A stretch of 64,000 nt of DNA from Puccinellia tenuiflora (taxonomy: Eukaryota; Streptophyta; Magnoliopsida; Poales; Poaceae): the NCBI GenBank assembly GCA_012064385.1, contig QRDG01001858.1:196620-260619 (forward strand). Direction: 5' to 3'. The position numbers and the translations under genes were made by a program. The notes under the pieces are model-generated. The model was given only the letters and a program-made list of their open reading frames with translations, made no database searches and was not told the origin of the DNA. Each line of letters starts with the position of its first letter. The stretch's first letter is position 1. Positions 47,691 to 57,804 of the stretch are shown here, in pieces.

Positions 47691-48234
47691 TACGGATGGA
47701 CTTTCTTATCGCGCGACGCGCCCCCCGGCCACCTACCCCCAGCTGCAATTCGTCTTCGTCTTCCCCGCCGTTTATTATCTCTGTCTCCCTTCCTCTTTCC
47801 CAACTTGTTCCCACCATCTTGTCCCCACATTTTAACCAATAAAATAATTTTTGGTTCATTGATCTAGGCAAATCTCTATCTCACTTCATGTTCTAACCAA
47901 GCAATTTCTTTCTCCCTCCACACATTAAGTATATTATCCACAAAGTCTCCAAAAGCCGGCTCACCGCTCTAAGATCTCGGTCGACGCGTCGTCTTGATTT
48001 TCTCTGCTTTATTTATCTAGTAATTGAGTATCTCTACAACTTAAACTATATATGCGTGCATGTGATCGGATGTTAATGATTTGCCAATGTTTTGCCAAAA
48101 TTTTGATTAATTTCCATTTCAGCAAAATTCTGGCACTCTAAAAGTCACATTTTTAGCAAAGGTCATGTCGAAATTTTCTGTTTAAAATCAAAGGTTCTAA
48201 TTTAAGTATTTTTGTTTATATCGTGCAGGCGATC

Positions 48235-48481
48235 ATGATCAGAATGAGCTCAAGGGTCGTGGACAGATATTTAGCCGCTGCGACGGAGGACATGATTAAA
48301 AATGAAGAAACAGAGATAAATTCTCCGTGTCGAAAATGCAAACAAAAGTATTTGCTCAACCCCTTTAATGGCATTTTGCAGGGGCACTTGCTAGCGAATG
48401 GTTTCATGTATGGATACACTCGGTGGGTATTTCCAGATGATGATGAGGAAGTTGAAGAAGTGCATGAGCAAGTCAATAACA

Positions 48482-48536
<55 letters not shown>

Positions 48537-51500
48537 GGAAGCTCCTGAAGTACATGATGAAGAAGAGGCGCCCAAACATGTAGAAGACTCCACGTCTGAA
48601 AGTGGAGAAGAAGCGGCCGACACAAAGTCTCATTCATCGACGCTTTGTTCTGCCACGCGGGACCCTCATCTTCAAGAAGTGATTATGAAGGACTCAACTA
48701 CGACCAGAGGTGCTGATAGAGAGAAATTGAAGCTTAAGCAACTGGAGAAAGACTTGGATACTCCCGTGTATGAAGGTTTCGGGTCCGTGCCGTCCCGTTT
48801 GAAAGTAACACTCGATATTCTGAAGCAGAAGTCAAAATTCGGATGGAGCGACGTAAGCGTCAACAAACATCTGAAATACTTGCGTGAGGAGCTTCTTCCC
48901 AAGGGGAACATGATTCCTGCTAATCTAGAAGAGGCAAAAAAAGTCGCGTGTCCTTTTGATTTACCCCATGTTAAATACCACGCCAGCATCTATGATTGCG
49001 TCATTTATCGAAACGAGTATGCAGACGCCACAATTTGTCCAGTGTGCAAGGCCGACCGATACAAGGAAGGTACGAAAGCTCCTAGAAAAAGTGGTGTGGT
49101 ACTTTCCGCTCATTCACCGTCTGAAGCGTTATTTCGCGGACCGTAAGGAAGCGAAGCTCATGCGCTGGCACGCGGAAAGGAAGAAGAAAGCTGTAGTAGA
49201 TGATAACGGGTGGAAACAAATTGTGTTGACACACTCTTTGGATGCAGACCAATGGAAAGCAATAGACGTTGAATTCAAAAGTTTCGGGAAAGAACCAAGA
49301 AACCTCAGGTTGGGAATGAGCACCGATGGATTCAATCCGTTTGGCAACCAGAGCAGCACGCATAGCACCTGGCCTGTGTTTGTGTCGATTTACAACCTCC
49401 CCCCCTAGCTGTGCTTGAAGAGGAAGTGCATACATATGAGTATGTTAATTCAAGGACCGATACAACCGGGGAACGATATCAATCTGTAAGGGGCCGAAGA
49501 AGGGGTAAATACATGGGACGCCGTCGCAGAAGAGTATTTCCCTATGAGAGTTGCCTTGATCACGACGGTGCAGGACTATCTTGGCTTAGGATATGTCGCG
49601 GGTCAGGTGGTCCACGGACACAAAGCGTGTGCGAGGTGCATGGATGAGACGAAGTACACACAGCTTGGGACAGATGGGTCTTCGAAAACCGTGTTCATGG
49701 GGCATCGAAGGTGGCTAGACAAGAAGGACCCTTGGAGAAAGCGTGGAGATCTGTTCAATGGTAAAGATGAGGAACGACCAATACCACCAAGGAGGGCCGG
49801 CAAAGAAATCGATACTTTATTAAAGAATTGGGAACAGTGCCCCGCGCCAGGAAAGAAGCGAAAGATGCCGGATCCGTTGAACGGGGTATGGAAAGCTCGG
49901 TCTGTTTTTTGGGACTTACCTCACTGGAAATTCCTCGATAAACCTCATAGCCTTGATGTCATGCATATCACAAAAAATATCACCGATAGTTGGTTGGGCA
50001 CTTTCCTCAACATGCTGGAAAGGACCAGAGATGGGCCGAAAGCAAGAAACGACCTCAAAGAGCAGAATATCTGACGTGACCTTCACGGAAGACCCACTGG
50101 GAATGACCAGGAGGAGCAGACGGAAGGTCACAAGGGAAAAAAGGTTAAACAGAATGACCAGGAGGAGGAGACGGAAGAACACAAGGGAAAAAAGGTTAAA
50201 CGGAATGAATATTACTGCCCCCCTACCTGCTTCACTCTAAGTCAGAATGAGCTCGATCAAGTTTACAAGTGCCTTTTAGGGGTCAAAGTTAGTTCCGGTT
50301 ACTCAGGAAAGATAAGCAGATATCTAGACCCGAAGAAAAAAAATCAGTGTGATGAAGTCTCATGACTGTCACGTGTTGATGACGCAGATCCTTCCGGTGG
50401 AGATGCGAGGGGTAATGGACGAGCACGTTCGTGAAACACTTTTTGACCTATGTAACTTTTTCGATATTATCAGTCGAAAGTCGATCACCGTCAAGAAACT
50501 CAAGAGGATACGGGAAGAGATCATTGTCATACTATGTGAGCTAGAGATATACTTCCCACCCGCATTCTTTGATGTTATGGTGCATTTGTTGGTTCATATC
50601 CCTGAAGATATCGCCAATCTTGGGCCAACATTTTTGCACAGCATGATGGCCTATGAAAAGATGAATGGGTTGATGAAAGGATATGTTCGTAACAGGGCCC
50701 ATCTAGATGGAAGCATCGTCCATGGATTTCTGACCGAAGAGTGCGTCTCTTTCTACCAAAATTATTTAAACACCGATGATCCTGTTGGTTTGCCTGTCAA
50801 TAAGCACTTTGGCTGGCTCGATGGAGTAGGTCACAAAATTGGCATGCGGGAAATGCATGTTGGCCAGTGTGACCGACTCGCCGACTTTGGCAGAGCAAGC
50901 TTAGTAGCACTACAACACCTGGAGATTGTTGATCCTTGGGTGACAAAGCACAAAATAATGATTGCAGAAAAGTATCATCACCTGAAGACAGACGCAGACA
51001 TAATCAGAGAACACAACTCCACTTTCTTGCATTGGTTTAAAGAGGAACTTCTAGTGAATCCCCCATCAATGACTTCTATGGATGAAAAGGTCTTATTTGC
51101 CTTGTCACAGGGACCCGCGCCCAAGCTTACAACTTATCAAGCATACGATATCAACGGGTACACATTCTACACAGAGGAGAACTCAGGGGTAACGATGTTA
51201 TCCTACACCAGTCCCGAAAAAGATAGGTACTACGGAAGGATCGAGGAGATATGGGAGTTGAACTACATCGGAGAGAAAGTACCAATGTTTCGTGTCAGGT
51301 GGGCTAAGCAAATCCAAAAAGAAAACAATGGGTATTTCACTACCATGTGTATACCACCACCGGCCCAATCCAAGAGTGTTGGCGCTAATGTCACCGCGAA
51401 AAATGAACCATGGGTATTGGCCTCGCAGGTCGATCAATGCTTCTTCATGACCCACCCGATGAAGCCTAGCCGCGTTGTCGTAAGGAGAGGCAAAAGGAAC

Positions 51501-51710
51501 ATCATCGGAATGGATGGAATCGCCCACGAGCAAGATTTTGACATGTACGGTGACGAAGAAGAATACACTCCAAGAAGAACCAGGACAACGCTGCCTAAGA
51601 AAGGTCTTCCATTCAAGAGAAGAAGTCATGACGTGGGGCTAAATTATACAACATTGGGCAGAAAAGGCAAGAAGAAGATGGCAGTTAAACGAATGCGGAA
51701 CCCGTCGTGA
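48235..51710 (+). pseudogene. TNP2-type transposase of CACTA family B, multiple lesions
   Basis: After a leader intron ending TTATATCGTGCAG, the start is ATG 48235 (MIRMSSRVVDRYLAAATEDM). The N-terminal part has CRKC and an acidic linker with a (GAT)n tract coding poly-Asp (48483-48534). The Transposase_21 core (WYFPLIHRLKRYFADRKEAK, MSTDGFNPFG) continues after a frameshift in an A run near 49086-49091. In-frame stops are at 49406-49408, 49487-49489 and 50072-50074, and a second shift in an A run near 50335-50342. DUF4218 (LLVHIPEDIANLGPTFLHSM) and DUF4216 (YYGRIEEIWELNYIGEK) follow in a clean 50349-51710 frame. A 51-bp direct duplication lies at about 50102-50203. It would be the autonomous transposase of the family, but this copy is dead. 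Confidence 0.92.
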
Positions 51711-52049
51711 AACTATACTATTTTATTATATATGTAATATATATCGATCATTCTTAATTGTATAATTATTAAGTACCTATATACTAAACTTTGCTGTATC
51801 GATCGGTGACCCAAACTTTTATTATATATATGCATCTTTTCCTGATTTCTATATTATAATGCGGAACTCATGACATTATATGAACTATAAGTACGTATTA
51901 CAATTTGTAATGGAAATAGTATAGCAGCCGCGAGCAGCCTGCTCTGCCCGCTTCTACTAATAGTGGCAGCGTACAGGCTTGCCCGCTGCCACTAAATTTG
52001 GCTTAAAACAGATCGAGCGAGGGCGCCCGCGCGCGAGTCGACCATTTTC
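51711..52049 (+). repeat. 3' UTR of TNP2 and internal block of CACTA B terminal motifs (copy 3)
   Basis: AT-rich 3' UTR to about 51915, then 51925-52000 with GCAGCCGCGAGCAGCC, TAGTGGCAGCGT and its partner GCCCGCTGCCACTA, forming an imperfect palindrome. It is the counterpart of 21924-22012 and 42541-42665. The target duplication CCATTTTC of the hAT element is at 52042-52049. Confidence 0.7.
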
Positions 52050-52718
52050 CATAGTTTAAAAAACCGGACCGGTGATCGAACCGGTGAGGCTCTCGGTTCA
52101 GGTTTTTTACCGGTCGAACCACTGGTTCACCGGTTCACTGTCTGGTTTTTTAAAATGTAAAATAAATTATTTTTACTCGTAAACTTTGTAATAAACAGGT
52201 AAACATGTATCCAAATAAATTCATACTTGATAATATGTATAATAAAACAAAGTAGCAAGCACCAAGCCACCAAGTCATTAAAGTAAGCAACAGCAAAGCA
52301 ATGACACACATGCACGCATGCATGGAAAATATCAGCAAGTTGCAAACTTATTTTATTCAAAGCTAGGGAAGGAAATCAAGTATAAAAGGGCGCGTGGACA
52401 ACAACTGACAAGAATCCAGCGCGGTGCAGTTGGCATAAGCATGTGCGGCCCTGTCCTTCCCTCCCAGGTTCGAGTCCGCCCACCGGCATGAATTTTTCTG
52501 AATTTCCTCGTCCGAAACCGGTCGAACCGGGATGACGGTTTAGTGCAGAACCGCCAGTCGGACGGTTTAGTGCAGAACCGGCCGGTCGGACCGCGGTTTG
52601 ACCGGTTTTTCCCGGTTCACTGGCGGGGCCGGTCCTGTGCGCTTAACAGACCGGTGAGGCCACCGGTTCCGGTTTTTTCCGGTTCAACCGGCGGTCCGGT
52701 CCGGTTTTTTAAACTATG
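52050..52718. mobile_element. Non-autonomous hAT element with 8-bp target duplication
   Basis: 669 bp. Perfect terminal inverted repeats CATAGTTTAAAAAACCGGAC / GTCCGGTTTTTTAAACTATG are flanked by CCATTTTC on both sides (52042-52049 and 52719-52726); an 8-bp duplication is the hAT signature. Subterminal regions are full of CCGGTT/AACCGG words. No transposase. It carries a tRNA-like Pol III promoter in its interior. Confidence 0.92.
52418..52490 (+). other. tRNA-like sequence with Pol III A and B boxes inside the hAT element
   Basis: An A-box-like GGTGCAGTTGG lies at 52423-52433 and a perfect B box GGTTCGAGTCC at 52467-52477, about 34 bases apart, as in a tRNA gene. Flanking bases (CCGGCA after the B box) also look tRNA-like. 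I could not build a full cloverleaf, so this is a tRNA relic or a SINE-like promoter, not a tRNA gene. Confidence 0.55.
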
Positions 52719-53282
52719 CCATTTTCCCCCAAATCCTATCCTCTGCCGCCGACCGCCTCGTTCCGCCGCGCGCCCCCCCTGCTCGCCTAGCGCCGCCGCC
52801 ACCGCCGCCCCGACCACTCGCCTACCACCGTAACCGCCGCCCCAACTCGCCTACCACCGCCGCCGGCCCGACCCGGCTCCTTCTCGCCTATATACCACCG
52901 CCGCCGGCCCGACCCGGCCCGGCCCCTCGCGTCGCCGTGAGCTGCGCGCGCGTCGTCCTCATCTGCCGCACCCGGGTGAGCTCCTCCTCCTCCCTACAGG
53001 AAATGCCCGGCCGGCAATCCTTACTGATTACGTCCTCTTACTGCTCGACGAAATGCCCGGCCGATATTTTCTCTAGAGCAATATCCTAAATGTGGGTTGG
53101 GTTTGGGTTATATTTTCTCTACAGGAAATGAGTTGCCAATGTTTTGCCGAAATGTTGATTAATTTCCGTTTCGGCAAAATTCTGGCACTCCAAATGTCAT
53201 ATTTTTGGCAATGGTCATGTCAAAAATTTCCCTTTTTTCCGACTGACTAACTAATTTGATTTTAATTAACTTTATAGCTAAC
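52719..53282 (+). other. Leader exon and intron of the CACTA B second gene
   Basis: A GC-rich leader with proline/arginine-type composition (52740-52980) is followed by GGTGAGCTCC, a likely intron donor (about 52975). The intron contains a segment (53130-53222) very similar to the intron before TNP2 (48083-48180) and before the copy 1 second gene (22418-22530), with shared CTGGCACTCC and CGGCAAAATT words. Confidence 0.5.
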
Positions 53283-55089
53283 ATGTCGTCGACCGGAAAG
53301 CACTTCGACGAAATAGAGTGGTCTCAGGAGGTAGAAGAAGAAGAAACACCTTTAATACAGCCCAACGGAATATACTAGGAGTATTTAATGTCCCAAGGGT
53401 CGCAGCCTGTTATGAACGATGGGGGCAGTGAGAAAGATGACGATAGCAGTGGCGCTGAGACCACTAGTTCTGGGGAGGAGGACGAGACCACCGATGACGA
53501 GGCTGGCAAAAGGACCACCGATGTCGAGGGTGGCAACAGGACCACCGATGTCGAGGGTGGCAACATTACCACCGATGTCGAGGGTGGCAACAGGACCACC
53601 GATGTCGAGGGTGGCAACAGGACCACCGATGTCAAGGGTGGCAACAGGACCACCGATGTCGAGGGTGGCAACATGACCACCGATGGCGGGCGTGACAAAA
53701 CTGAGAAGAAGAAGAAGAAGTATAGGCACCCAAACAAGCTAAGGACGCAAAGGGAAGAAGTCTTCACCATAGATGAGGTCAAGTTCGAGCCATTAACACT
53801 GGAGTCGATTGCAGCAGGCTACGGCAACGACATAGGATGCATACTTCGTGACACCGTTTCCATCAATGAGACGAGCCTTAGGGACCCTAGTAGGGATCAT
53901 TTATAGGTCCTACTCATTCAGAAATTGCATGATCGGTTCAAGTTCCCGAAGCCTTACCACGACAAAAATGATCTCACTACCAATATGGTCAACAAAAAGG
54001 CCCTCTCCAAGTTCACCCAGGCCTTGAACAGTTGGAAAGGCAGGTTGAGACGAATGATTCGTGAGGGTAAAGATTACCCCGAAGTCAGCATGAAATATCC
54101 GCAGATCACGGAGGAGGAGTGGACAACATTCAAGAAGACGGCCTCTCTACGTGAAGTAGAGGACGCGCGCAAGTGGGGTATCGAAATGCGGGATCTAAAC
54201 ATAGGTCCCCATTTTCTCGGAAGCCGTGGTTACGGCCGCAAGAAGGCCGTCAGGTGGAATAAGGAGGACGCTGAACGTAGGGTTGGCGAAAGGCAACCCT
54301 GGGACGATTTAGAAGATGGGCCTGAGAAAGATTTTGGTAGAGGCCATTATAAAACTGATAGTAGTGGGAATCTTGCCACGTCTAACAAAATGAAGGATCT
54401 GCCGAACAAATTGGTAGTTACTTTATACCGGCTTTGCTTATAACCCTATTCGGTCACATTTCTAAATGTTTCTCATTCCTTTTACAGAAGGAAATAAAAC
54501 CTCAAAGCTCCTCGTCACAGGGGTCGGCCCCAGTATGGGACACACCTTTCAACCGTGCGTTGAACGAGGTCATGGGCAAGAAACCAGGTACGAAGCCGGC
54601 AACTGGCCGTGTGGTCGGCGGCGGAAACGGTGCCAGCTGGGATTACTACTACCATGAGAGCAAAGAGAAACGAAAGGAGAGAAAGAGAATGGCTGCTTCT
54701 ATCGTGGAGCAGATTGATAGGAGGGTGGAGGAAAAGACGAGAGATCTCATCCAAGATGAAATGGGTCGCCAGATGACTGCCATCCTTCCTACCATGGTGA
54801 ACTCGTTCATTAGTTGGTTTCAGGGTGGTCAAAAAGGGCCGTTTCCATTACCTAGCTTCGGCACGAGCACCTCGAACAGCCAGGCACCGCCTAAAGAACC
54901 GATCATGGTGACTCCGACCAATAATGCACCTGGTGGTAACGGACATTCGCCGCCCAGCACCGCGCCTTCTTCTAGCAACCCCTCTGTTGCCTCTGCCATG
55001 AACGTCCGCGGCGGTGTGTCGACTTTGGTTCAGCTCGAAGCCCTCACGGTAATTAAGCACCACAAGCTCGACACATTCTGTCGTGGGGT
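53283..55089 (+). pseudogene. CACTA B second protein, En/Spm (Transposase_24) type, broken and truncated
   Basis: It starts MSSTGKHFDEIEWSQEVEEE at 53283. In-frame TAG codons at 53376-53378 and 53904-53906 interrupt it (the second probably a former Trp). A 9-residue repeat TTDVEGGNR is encoded by a 27-bp minisatellite (53514-53690). The core region reads KLHDRFKFPKPYHDKNDL, WKGRLRRMI, EEEWTTFKK and SRGYGRKKAVRWNKED, then an intron (54412-54488), a coiled coil (EQIDRRVEEKTRDLIQDEM) and FQGGQKGPFPLPSF with a proline/serine tail. It is cut at 55089 by the Gypsy LTR. The expected role is binding of subterminal repeats (family knowledge). Confidence 0.8.
53514..53690 (+). repeat. 27-bp coding minisatellite
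   Basis: About seven units of ACCACCGATGTCGAGGGTGG plus CAACAGG, each keeping the reading frame and encoding TTDVEGGN(R/I/M). Confidence 0.92.
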
Positions 55090-55635
55090 TGTCACGGCAA
55101 GTTCTTCCTCAGGGAAGATGAGTTCCGGGGCCATTGATGACTGAAGTACGTAGGAACGGTTAATCTCACCAAGGAACAAGGATTTACCCAGGTTCGGCCC
55201 CTCTGATTCGAGGTAAAGACCTACTTCCTGCTTCTATGTTATTGCTCTTGATATATCTCGATTACAAGGACCCGGCTCCCACAACTCAGGAGCCGGCGAC
55301 TTCTCTCTGGTGGCTAGGGTTTCTCGCTACTGGTTGAACTCATTGGTCTAAGGTCCAGGACCCTGCTTATAAAGGCTGCCGGGTCCCTGGACTTACAGCT
55401 TACACCGAGTCACACTAGAACACGGAGTCCTACTCTACGTCTTGGTCTTCCAAGTTAGACTCCGGGTTGTACTTGGACTCCTCTTTGGATGAGCCTCTTT
55501 CTCCACACGGGCCTTGGTCGGCTTGTCTCCAGCCCAGCCCATGCGACTTGTCTCGTGACTCGGCGTTGGCCTTCTTGGTCTTGGCGGGTCTACTTTCCGG
55601 GTCCATGGGCCTACCTATAAAGTATCCCCCCATCA
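55090..55635 (-). repeat. 3' LTR of the Gypsy element
   Basis: 546 bp from TGTCACGGCAAG to CCCCCCATCA. On the element strand it starts TGATGGGGGGATAC and has a TATA box (TTTATAAG, at about 55369-55376). Boundaries are set by the TG...CA ends and the adjoining purine tract. The matching LTR is outside the window, so they are not confirmed. Confidence 0.62.
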
Positions 55636-55757
55636 GTAGCCCCCGAATTTATCTTGGGCGCAGCTTGGCGGCTTCTTCTGACTTGTTGGTTCGACTCCCT
55701 GGGTCGACTCCTTCCACTTGAGCCACAGGCTCCAAAGTCGCTTGCTGCTAGCTCCAA
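55636..55757 (-). other. Gypsy polypurine tract and flank of the nested CACTA
   Basis: On the element strand TTCGGGGGCTAC lies directly before the LTR start. The remainder up to the CAA target duplication (55755-55757) is untranslated retroelement sequence. Confidence 0.55.
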
Positions 55758-57377
55758 CACTACCAGGAAAAGGGCTATTAGTGGCGCACCAAAAAAGAAT
55801 TCTGTGGCGCACCCACAAGAAATGCCCATGCACCACAGAATCCTCGCCGCTAAAATATATTTCTGTGGCGCATGCTGGCGGTGCGCCACAGAAATGCTAA
55901 GATTCTGTGGCACACCCACAACCGTGCGCCACAGAAATATTTTAGTGGCGCACCCACCACCATGCGCCACAGAATTTTGTTTTGAATTTCAAAAAAAAAG
56001 GCGGCCAGATCTAGATCTAGATCTAGCCGCCGGAATTTCGCCGGAATTTGTTCGGTGCTCGTCGGAGGCCGTGTTGCCGTGGGTGGAGGAGGAGGGGGTA
56101 GCCGGAGGTGGGTGGAGGATGGGAGTCGTCGAAGATGGTGGAGTAGGTCGCCGGAGGTCGCCGGGGTGGATGAGGTCGTCGGAGGTCACCGGAGGTGGAG
56201 GTAGCCGGAGGTGGAGGAGGAGGTCGCCGGGGTGGTGGAGGAGGTTGCCGGAGGTGGAGGTCGCCGGGGTGGTGGAGGAGATCGCCGGAGGTAGAGGTGG
56301 AGGTGGAGAGGACGAGGTCGCCGTGGTGGTGGAGGAGGTCGCCGGAGGTGGAGGTCGCCGGAGGTGGAGGTGGAGGAAGAGGAGGATAGAAGATGTGGAG
56401 GAGAGGAGAGGAGAGGAGAAGGAGGAGGAAGGAGAAGGGGAGATGAGAAGTGGAGGAGAAGGGGAGAGGAGGATAGAAGATGTGGAGGAGAGGAGAGGAG
56501 AGGAGAAGGAGGAGGAAGGAGAAGGGGAGAGGAGAAGTGGAGGAGAAGAGGAGAGGAGAAGTGGAGGGAGAAGTGGAGGAGAGAAGGGGTGCCGGCGGGA
56601 TTCAAAATTGGAATCCCGCCAGACAATTCTGTGGCGCATGGGCTACATATGCGCCACAGAATTGTCTTTTTTATTTTTTTTATTTTTTTTGATTTTGCTG
56701 GAAAAATTCTTCTGTTGGCCATAACTTTTTTTTCGTTTGGAATTTTGAAAATCTAAAAAAAGGCTAACCGGGTAAACCCTGGTGAGGGCGGTTCCGAAAT
56801 TTTCTCTAGTTTTTTTTAAGGTATTATACGCATTTTTTCGACGTCGTATGCAAAAGTTATGCCCGTTTTAATATTTTTTCACCTACTTTTGGAAAAAAAG
56901 TCAAAATGTGTATTTTAAATTTTTCCTAACAACTAGACCACAATTCTGTGGCGCATGGAACCACATGCGCCACAGAAATGTCACTTTCTGTGGCGCATGT
57001 GGACCCATGCGCCACAGAATTGTGCAGCCCCTAATCATTGGTGCCGGGGCCCACCATATTTCTGTGGCGCATGTGGCCAGATGCGCCACAGAAATGTACA
57101 TTTCTGTGGCGCACCTTGCTCCATGCGCCACAGAAAAGGCAGTGTAGGATGCAAGCCAGCCGTTGGTTGTGGGGCCCACAGAATTTCTGTGGCGCATGGA
57201 GGAAGGTGCGCCACAGAATGTCTTCTTTTAGTGGCGCATGTCCTCCAGATGCGCCACAGAATTTCTTCTTTTAGTGGCGCATGGAAACTGGTGCGCCACA
57301 AAAAAAAATTTAGTGGCGCATGAAATATTGGTGCGCCACAAAATAGCATTCCACCTATAGCTAGTTTCCTAGTAGTG
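55758..57377. mobile_element. Small non-autonomous CACTA (family C)
   Basis: 1,620 bp. The left end is CACTACCAGGAAAAGGGCTA; the right-end complement is CACTACTAGGAAACTAGCTA. The 3-bp duplication CAA is on both sides (55755-55757 and 57378-57380). Subterminal regions consist of many copies of TTCTGTGGCGCATG facing its complement CATGCGCCACAGAA, each pair forming a short hairpin (55780-55980, 56630-56670, 56940-57350). The middle (about 56000-56600) is a G/A-rich GGAGGT.GCCGGAG and GGAGAGGAG repeat. Long frames there (up to 356 codons) are low-complexity and not genes. Inserted in the Gypsy element. Confidence 0.94.
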
Positions 57378-57380
57378 CAA

Positions 57381-57804
57381 GGTGAATTCCTGCATAAGAC
57401 ATAAAAAATATAAAGGATGAGTCTATCCTCAGCCCTTGTTCAAGTCATCACCCTTGCCCTTGCACATGCTGGCCGGGTCTGTTGTGACTTTTGCGAACAA
57501 GGACTAGACAATTTGACTTTCACTGCCACAGGACTCGCCACTCTGGGACAAGCCGGCTTCTTCCAATTCTGTGACTTTAACCTTTCTCTGCTATGTCTTT
57601 ACTGTTAACCACTGAACCGTTGCTAATGAAACGTTATCCACAGTTTACTGTGGACCTGCACTGTAACTCTCTTAGGGTTTTACCCTCTCGATAAATACCG
57701 AAGGGTTAGGTTTTAAACCTCACTTGCCCCCTCCAGCTCAAAACCTCATCTTTCTCTCTTCGCGCCCATCTCTTCCCGCGCCCAGCACACACTGCCTGCA
57801 CGCC
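57381..57804 (+). promoter_or_regulatory. Promoter region of the Gypsy antisense gene
   Basis: Between the nested CACTA and the ATG at 57805. It contains a TATA-like GATAAATACC at about 57690 and a pyrimidine-rich leader (57720-57780). An ATG at 57724 would add 27 residues; the ATG at 57805 fits better because it starts the basic MAPKRTKTTSKAKAS region after a leader-like stretch. Confidence 0.45.

Larger units (their letters stand above)
47350..55089 (+). mobile_element. CACTA family B copy 3 with transposase; right end cut by a Gypsy element
   Basis: The 5' terminus CACTGCTACAGAATTGGCTA at 47350 is followed by the same subterminal motifs as copies 1 and 2 (47384-47690). TNP2 pseudogene (48235-51710), internal motif block (51925-52000), hAT insertion (52050-52718) and En/Spm second gene (53283-55089) follow. 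The Gypsy LTR begins at 55090, within the second gene; the 3' terminus is outside the window. Confidence 0.82.

Noticed and set aside
48391..48633. Isoleucine-, methionine- and serine-repeat frames
   Set aside because: They are the off-frame readings of the (GAT)n tract that encodes poly-Asp in TNP2.
55654..56724. A 356-codon open frame on the plus strand and overlapping minus frames
   Set aside because: They cross the Gypsy/CACTA junction and consist of purine-rich repeats; no domain, and frames are open on both strands for compositional reasons.
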